A stretch of 64,000 nt of DNA. Source: Mya arenaria (taxonomy: Eukaryota > Mollusca > Bivalvia > Myida > Myidae). Positions 58,801 through 64,000 of this stretch are shown here, in pieces. The stretch is from assembly GCF_026914265.1 (NCBI RefSeq), contig NC_069135.1, positions 16,298,406 to 16,362,405 on the forward strand. Direction: 5' to 3'. The notes under the pieces were generated by a model. It was not told the DNA's origin. It saw nothing but the letters and a program-made list of their open reading frames with translations, and did not search any database. The translations under genes and the position numbers were made by a program. Within the stretch, counting starts at the first letter, position 1. Each line of letters begins with the position of its first letter.

Positions 58801-61660
58801 CATACCATCAAATCAGATCTGACATCACCCGTGCCTAGCATACCATCAAACCAGATCTGACATCACCCGTGCCTAGCATACCATCGAAGCAGGTCTGACA
58901 TCACCCGTGCCTAGCATACAATCAACCCAGGTCTGAGATCACCCGTGCCTAGCATACTATCAACCTGCGACTGATGCAAACATCCAGGTCTGACATCACC
59001 CGTGCCTAGCATACTATCAAACTGCGACTGATGCAAACATCCAGGTCTGACATCACCCGTGCCTTATATACTATCAATCTGCGACTGATGCAAACATCCA
59101 GGTCTGACATCACCCGTGCCTTATATACTATCAATCTGCGACTGATGCAAACATCCAGGTCTGACATCACCCGTGCCTTATATACTATCAATCTGCGACT
59201 GATGCAAACATCCAGATCTGACATCACCCGTGCCTTATATACTATCAATCTGCGACTGATGCAAACATCCAGATCTGACATCACCCGTGCCTTATATACT
59301 ATCAATCTGCGACTGATGCAAACATCCTGGTCTGACATCACCCGTGCCTTATATACTATCAATCTGCGACTGATGCAAACATCCAGATCTGACATCACCC
59401 GTGCCTTCATATACTATCAATCTGCGACTGATGCAAACATTCAGGTCTGATATCACCCGTGCCTTATATACTATCAATCTGCGACTGATGCAAACTTTCA
59501 GGTCTGACATCACCCGTGCCTTATATACTATCAATCTGCGATTGATGCAAACATCCAGGTCTGACATCACCCGTGCCTTATATACTATCAATCTGCGATT
59601 GATGCAAACATCCAGGTCTGATATCACCCGTGCCTTATATACTATCAGTCTGCGATTGATGCAAACAACCAGGTCTGACATCACCCGTGCCTAGCATACC
59701 ATCAACCCAGGTCTGACATCACCCGTGCCTAGCATACCATCAACCCAGGTCTGACATTACCCGTGCCTAGCATACCATCAACCCAGGTCTGACATTACCC
59801 GTGCCTAGCATACCATCAACCCAGGTCTGACATTACCCGTGCCTAGCATACCATCAAACTAGGTCTGACATTACCCGTGCCTAGCATACCATCAACCCAG
59901 GTCTGACATTACCCGTGCCTAGCATACCATCAACCCAGGTCTGACATTACCCGTGCCTAGCATACCATCAACCCAGGTCTGACATTACCCGTGCCTAGCA
60001 TACCATCAACCCAGGTCTGACATTACCCGTGCCTAGCATACCATCAACCCAGGTCTGACATTACCCGTGCCTAGCATACCATCAACCCAGGTCTGACATT
60101 ACCCGTGCCTAGCATACCATCAACCCAGGTCTGACATTACCCGTGCCTAGCATACCATCAACCCAGGTCTGACATCACCCGTGCCTAGCATACTATCAAC
60201 CCAGGTCTGACATCACCCGTGCCTAGCATACTATCAACCCAGGTCTGACATTACCCGTGCCTAGCATACTATCAACCCAGGTCTGACATTACCCGTGCCT
60301 AGCATACCATCAACCCAGGTCTGACATTACCCGTGCCTAGCATACCATCAACCCAGGTCTGACATTACCCGTGCCTAGCATACTATCAACCCAGGTCTGA
60401 CATCACCCGTGCCTAGCATACTATCAACCCAGGTCTGACATTACCCGTGCCTAGCATACTATCAAACTGCGACTTATGTGATTATAAAACATGTACACTG
60501 TTTAAATAAGGCTTGAACAGCAGTTACAGATAATCATTTTTCTGACACTGGGACCTTTATATGATATTGACCACACTAGCCATGGCGAACAAGAAACCGC
60601 CCATAGCTTTGAGCAGCGCGTTTACAAGAAAAACACATAAGATTCTTGCTCAATCTTAAATCTACACGGGTACCTTTTCCTTGGCGTTACTTTTTGCCTG
60701 CTTCTGCATGTGCAAACGGAAGCGGTCCAACATTTCCTCCACAGAGTCAAGGCCATCCACCGGAACTCCATGCTCGTCTGCCAACGTCATGGCGTCCATC
60801 ACGTCTTCCAATTCTGTTAGCATCTGTGACGTTATCGTCCGTTTTAAGCCGCTTCCGTCCGTTGCATCCACTTGGTTTGTTTCTGTATCACAAAGTTCAT
60901 CCGAATTGTTGTCATCGTCCAGTTCTCTTTGGTAAATGACGCCTGTTGCGACAACCTCTTCATGAGGCATTTCCGGTATATTCTGCGTAGCCGGAACATC
61001 CGTTTGCTTGTCTTCTGTAATGCTAACGTGGTAAATTTCATCCCCATTTTTATCATATTCCAGTTCTCGTTGGTCAATTTCATTTTCGTTCGAGTAAATG
61101 CTTCTGTCATGCTGTTCATGTGTCTGAGATTCAATTGTTTGAGCATGTCCATGTTGCTCAGATAATCTACCAGCGCTAGGTTGTCGGCCCCCGTGGCCTG
61201 ACAAAGGCGAGACGCCATCTGGAGTTTCTAACAATATTTCTGTATCAATTCTATGATGATGTTTGTCAGTATATGAAGCGTTTTCAACACTACGGTCATT
61301 TCTAAAGCCACCGATAATGAATTTAGCACATCCTGTCGCTCGTTCGTTAAATACACGTGTCTCTGAAATTAAATGATTAGGCTTTATTTCAGCTAGCACG
61401 TTCCCTCCGTTATCGACTGGGGTAATTTTAAAGGCACCACTCGACGCAACCTCATCCTTTAATACTTCCAGATCACCAGTTGAATTCGGCCTATCCGTTT
61501 TTGAGCGATCTCCATTTGGCACAGCAGTTTGACGGAAAACATCCGACGTTCTCTTGAAAGTCTCTTTAACTGGTTTTGAAGGTTTTCTTTTTGATTTCAC
61601 CCTGTATTCGTTTTCACGGTCGCTTTTTGTCTTTGAAAAATACGCTTTTAACCTATCCAT
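49836..61660 (-). CDS. DSTYK-like dynamin-family GTPase with C-terminal pseudokinase (1333 aa)
   Basis: Nine exons join in phase: 60674-61660, 56291-56534, 54721-55007, 53839-53985, 53102-53261, 52529-52712, 51037-52311, 50499-50736 and 49836-50315. Residues 1-329 are polar, probably disordered. The GTPase follows: P-loop GETSAGKSS (411-419), a Ser/Thr-rich switch (NNSSTSTIT), VDTPGIGEN (D513-G516) and CNRVD (N590-D593). A long helical region with coiled coil follows (to about 1010). The C-terminus has a kinase fold: VAIRVY in place of VAIK; HMEL (1165-1168) where HRDLK is expected; LTG where DFG is expected; yet APEVL, ADIYSFGLLVLEM and DPRERP are kept. Human DSTYK shares the layout but with an intact kinase and an eroded P-loop. 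A nucleotide-driven scaffold role is inferred. The exon 1 to exon 2 junction crosses a 4.1-kb repeat-filled intron. Confidence 0.85.
50395..50455. repeat. (ATGATC/ATG)n microsatellite in an intron
   Basis: ATGATCATGATC then CATCATCATG and GATGATGATG; partly self-complementary. It lies about 45 bp from the donor of the kinase exon 50499-50736. Confidence 0.9.
53527..53569. repeat. 43-nt hairpin (19-bp arms)
   Basis: GAGGTGCTGTCAAAAAGCT at 53527-53545 and its near-perfect inverse at 53551-53569, with a 5-nt loop. It lies in an intron of the GTPase-pseudokinase gene. The arm resembles mariner-type inverted ends, so it may be a collapsed or footprint element; this is a guess. Confidence 0.7.
55527..55760 (+). 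mobile_element. Degenerate tRNA-derived SINE
   Basis: Box A-like AGCTCCTCAGAGCG and box B-like AGTTCGAATCTACCC about 50 bp apart, followed by a body with GCAAAAGTGGGTAGTGAGG, GTGTCAGATTGATAGTTC and an A run (55742-55749). It lies in an intron of the GTPase-pseudokinase gene. Confidence 0.5.
56180..56270 (+). mobile_element. 3' end of a retroposed element with (TTA)n tail
   Basis: The sequence GTTAAATAAAGTTG runs into TTATTATTATTATTATTATC, a common 3' tail of bivalve non-LTR elements. The 5' limit is not clear. It ends only about 20 bp from exon 56291-56534 of the host gene, next to the GTATAG donor. Confidence 0.45.
56608..56936. mobile_element. Foldback/MITE with C-run and G-run near the ends
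   Basis: The ends are ATGCACCAGTCAATTGTAACCACG, then a run of about 17 C and CCAGGTCCG at left, and the exact inverse at right (GGACCTGG, about 12 G, CGTGGTTACAATTGACTGG, TGCAT). The core is GC-rich with repeated GGGGATTTTA / CCGGGGA motifs. Non-coding; in an intron of the GTPase-pseudokinase gene. Confidence 0.8.
57659..58190 (+). mobile_element. TTAA MITE family B, copy 2, split by an inserted family A MITE
   Basis: Left end TTAAAGATGCGCTCTTACTCCC; right part ends AGCGAGTGTCACTCTATAA, slightly decayed. It aligns with the reverse complement of 46556-46901, except that 57915-58117 is extra. It lies in the large first intron of the GTPase-pseudokinase gene. Confidence 0.72.
57915..58117. mobile_element. 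TTAA MITE family A, copy 2 (nested)
   Basis: TTAA + ATCTGCACTCTCACAGAT at left and the inverse TTAA + AGCTGCACTCTCACAGA at right. Internal AAATATCTGC and TTCCAAGACAAAA match the copy at 24397-24741. The flanks GTAAGTAG and AGGTTTATCA are contiguous, around one TTAA, in the other family B copy. Confidence 0.8.
58203..60470. repeat. Minisatellite of 38-bp units with a central block of 57-bp units
   Basis: The basic unit is GTCTGACATCACCCGTGCC, then TAGCATACCATCAAACCAG (38 bp). In the middle (about 58,970-59,680) the unit is 57 bp because a 19-bp segment (CTGCGACTGATGCAAACAT) is added and TAGCATACC becomes TTATATACT. About 20 short units, 13 long units and 21 short units. As 57 is 19 codons, the long block stays open on both strands and gives spurious repetitive ORFs. 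Located in the first intron of the GTPase-pseudokinase gene. Confidence 0.95.
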
Positions 61661-64000
61661 TATTGCGTCTTTTAACTGTCTTCAGTGTGGTTTCACTATT
61701 TTATTATACATATTATTCCGCATGTTACATATGGATAAAGAAATTTCAAACTGACAATCCTTTTCTTGTAAGTCCCATTCATCGACTGGTGAGTCCAATA
61801 TCATAGTGGAACATTCTAAATGTACACCGAGAATAAAGTCATTGCCAGCTTTGGGGGATTCCCATTAAAAACCAGTAACCCGAACCATTTGTATGGACAC
61901 AAAGAGAGCTCCTATATTTCAATCAGTATACGACCATTAAAACTTAGTTAAGTCGTTACAGCTTTATAGACATTACGTTTATTGGAGATAGAGATCTACA
62001 GGTGCAATTGTAGTTGGTTATCATATGATGGCATGATTATTTATGAAGTATACAATAACGTTGAAAAAAAGAATATAAAACAGCCGAGTTGAATTTCTAT
62101 ATTTAAATATTACAAAGGGAAATGAAAGGTTTTTTAGGTTTTCAAGAAGACATTGTAAAGATTATACTGACATATTTCACAATCCACGGATGTACTTTTA
62201 ACTCTATAAGTTGTATGGTTTTATACATCTGAATGGTTTGGACTATCCTGTCTTGATGTAGCAACCTTTTCTCCAATAAAGGTCGTTTGTGCTGGATCTT
62301 CATATGGCTTTCGTTACGCCTCGAGTTTACCCAAACTCGTAACATTTTTGAAAACTCGGTTGATTTGGACACGCTGACCGAAAGCTGTAGTTATGACAAT
62401 GGGTGGATGTTATAAAACATCAACAACAACAAAAATCCCCGCTTTGCTTTATACAGTAGATGCGCACTACTTTTCATGGTAATAAATATTCATGAAAGGT
62501 TCCACAACATTACATATAAGGTCAACTAATAGCTCTGAATGCGGCACGAATTCCAATACGGCCACGTAATCAATGCCAATTACCCTGCACTGTCACATGA
62601 TGAATAAGGAATCAAACTCACGGTGCTCAACTTCAAATGCTGAATTAAATCATTGTGAAGCATTACGAATCTAAGTGATATACTCAGCTAGCGACACAGC
62701 ATGACATGGGTACTTCAATACGTCAAGGGCCAGAACTCTGGAATTCCTGGAGCAAAGGGTCGCAATTTATTGTATCAGGTGCACAATTGCACATGCTGCT
62801 TATCCAAAATTGGTTAATGCAAGTAGGTGAAAAGTATTTGCAATTCACGCTTTACAAACTTTTCAGATAGACTAACGGGCAGACACAGGGACACGGAAGC
62901 GAATCTAACCAATACCCAAATAAGAACCGACTTGCGACTTTGCACAGTTGACTTTTATTTTGGACATTTAACTTTGATTGAGACGGTACATTGACAATCA
63001 CTGTCAATACTTAATCAACTAACGTCAAAAATCGCCCACTAAGCTCATTTATGTGTCGCCAAAAACCACGACTTGAGTTCGATCGACCTACACCGAGTGT
63101 AGTCGTCAGCAATTTGGCTTATTCTTTTACGTAACGGATGGAACTTACTCCTAAACCGGCGGGGTCATTAAATACACATTAAGGCAGTTCGCATTGAATT
63201 CATTTAAACTAATTCGTAGTAAATTCATTACATGATTTAGACAATAAGGACGACGGCGGCTGATGGTGTGACGATCATATTTGATGATAATAACTTCCAA
63301 TCGTCTTGTCGGGAGCGCATATCATTCTCATTTCCAAATTAATTAAAAATAATTTTAATGTCAAAGGAGTCTCCACGACTTTGACACATGTCCTGAAATG
63401 GGGTCCATTTTCTGTCCATGTTCAGTATGTGTATGAATATATATAGGGAACAAGCTTTAGTAACGGTCACCATGACAATTATCTTGACAGGGTCTACTGA
63501 CTAAAAATTAATATATTAGGGAACTCTTCTGATTATAACCAAATTTCCAGAACGCAAAAAACAAGTTATTCAAAAGCAGCTGATCGAAAACCGTTTTCTA
63601 GTGATCCCGAAATTATTAGGGACCTTTGTCTTCAACAATTCATGCAAACGTTTTTCTAATAAGTCAACATGACCTTAGTCCTTGCCTACTGACCCCAAAA
63701 CTAATAGGGATAATCTTCTGGCCTTCTATATAACCATATTTAGCATTAAACAAACACTTGATGCCATAAACACAAGGTATAGATCAGAAACAATTGTTTG
63801 ATGTGTCTCAATTAGGAGACGAAAATACTAGCTCGGTTATTGTTTAAAGTTTAAAGTTAGAGATTTAAGTAAGTTTGAAGTTTAAGTTGTGTTTAGCCTA
63901 CGTGACAATAAAACGATCAACATGTTTTTCCTGTAAGCCGGACTCGGCTACTAGTCATTAAAAAGTTATTGATCCTAAACGAACGTGTGACGCCGACGAC
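61661..64000. other. Upstream region of the GTPase-pseudokinase gene
   Basis: The promoter is expected just right of 61660. An open frame at 62142-62372 (minus) has no recognised family or splice context. Nothing else supported to the right edge. Confidence 0.4.

Noticed and set aside
59006-59694. Repetitive open frames on both strands (19-residue repeats)
   Set aside because: The 57-bp minisatellite unit is 19 codons and happens to lack stops; it lies in an intron.
58203-60470. CRISPR-like array
   Set aside because: Units are contiguous variants of one sequence without unique spacers, in animal DNA; it is a minisatellite.
62142-62372. 76-aa minus-strand open frame
   Set aside because: No recognised family, splice context or repeat relation; left as unassigned.

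Overview
The window looks like nuclear DNA of a bivalve mollusc, probably a heterodont clam or mussel-like relative. Reasons: intron-rich animal genes with GT-AG splicing, AT-rich spacers, a TMEM26 gene and a DSTYK-like GTPase/kinase gene, and dispersed repeats of a type I know from heterodont bivalves (units bounded by GCTCACCTGA / TCAGGTGAGC). The species cannot be fixed from the sequence alone. Exon models below were built by hand from reading frames and splice sites. In each multi-exon model the phases close.

Layout. (1) 1-9.7 kb: monoglyceride lipase gene on the minus strand. Its first exon is at 9.6 kb and the last exon I can find is at 4.4 kb. Its long first intron holds repeats and a small spliced ORF. 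(2) 9.8-11.3 kb: tandem repeats and an inverted-repeat element. (3) 11,376-17,860: a 6.5-kb DNA transposon of ISL2EU type with matching ends. It has a THAP + DDE transposase on the minus strand and a SAP-SWIM-YqaJ nuclease-like gene on the plus strand, with a smaller TTAA-flanked element inside. (4) 19.8-25.5 kb: an 18-finger C2H2 zinc-finger protein, minus strand, 5 exons. (5) 27-29 kb: two tRNA-derived SINEs. (6) 28.2-32.6 kb: unknown lysine-rich coiled-coil protein, minus strand, head-to-head with (7) a small PPxY membrane protein at 33.6-35.0 kb. (8) 36.25-40.9 kb: a 4.6-kb G-rich minisatellite. (9) 41.5-43.5 kb: TMEM26 orthologue, 5 exons. (10) 44.4-45.8 kb: a 123-residue single-pass membrane protein, minus strand. 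(11) 46.4-49.1 kb: hairpin, TTAA element, trinucleotide-rich tract and a LINE 3' fragment. (12) 49.8-61.7 kb: a nine-exon gene on the minus strand for a 1333-residue dynamin-like GTPase joined to a pseudokinase (DSTYK-like). One of its introns carries a 2.3-kb minisatellite and nested MITEs.

The genes look like ordinary unlinked animal genes with no shared pathway. The most notable items are the GTPase-pseudokinase gene, which keeps the GTPase motifs and lacks kinase catalytic residues, the near-complete ISL2EU transposon, the MITE-in-MITE insertion whose empty site survives in a second copy within the window, and the degenerate exon copies inside an intron of the unknown coiled-coil gene.
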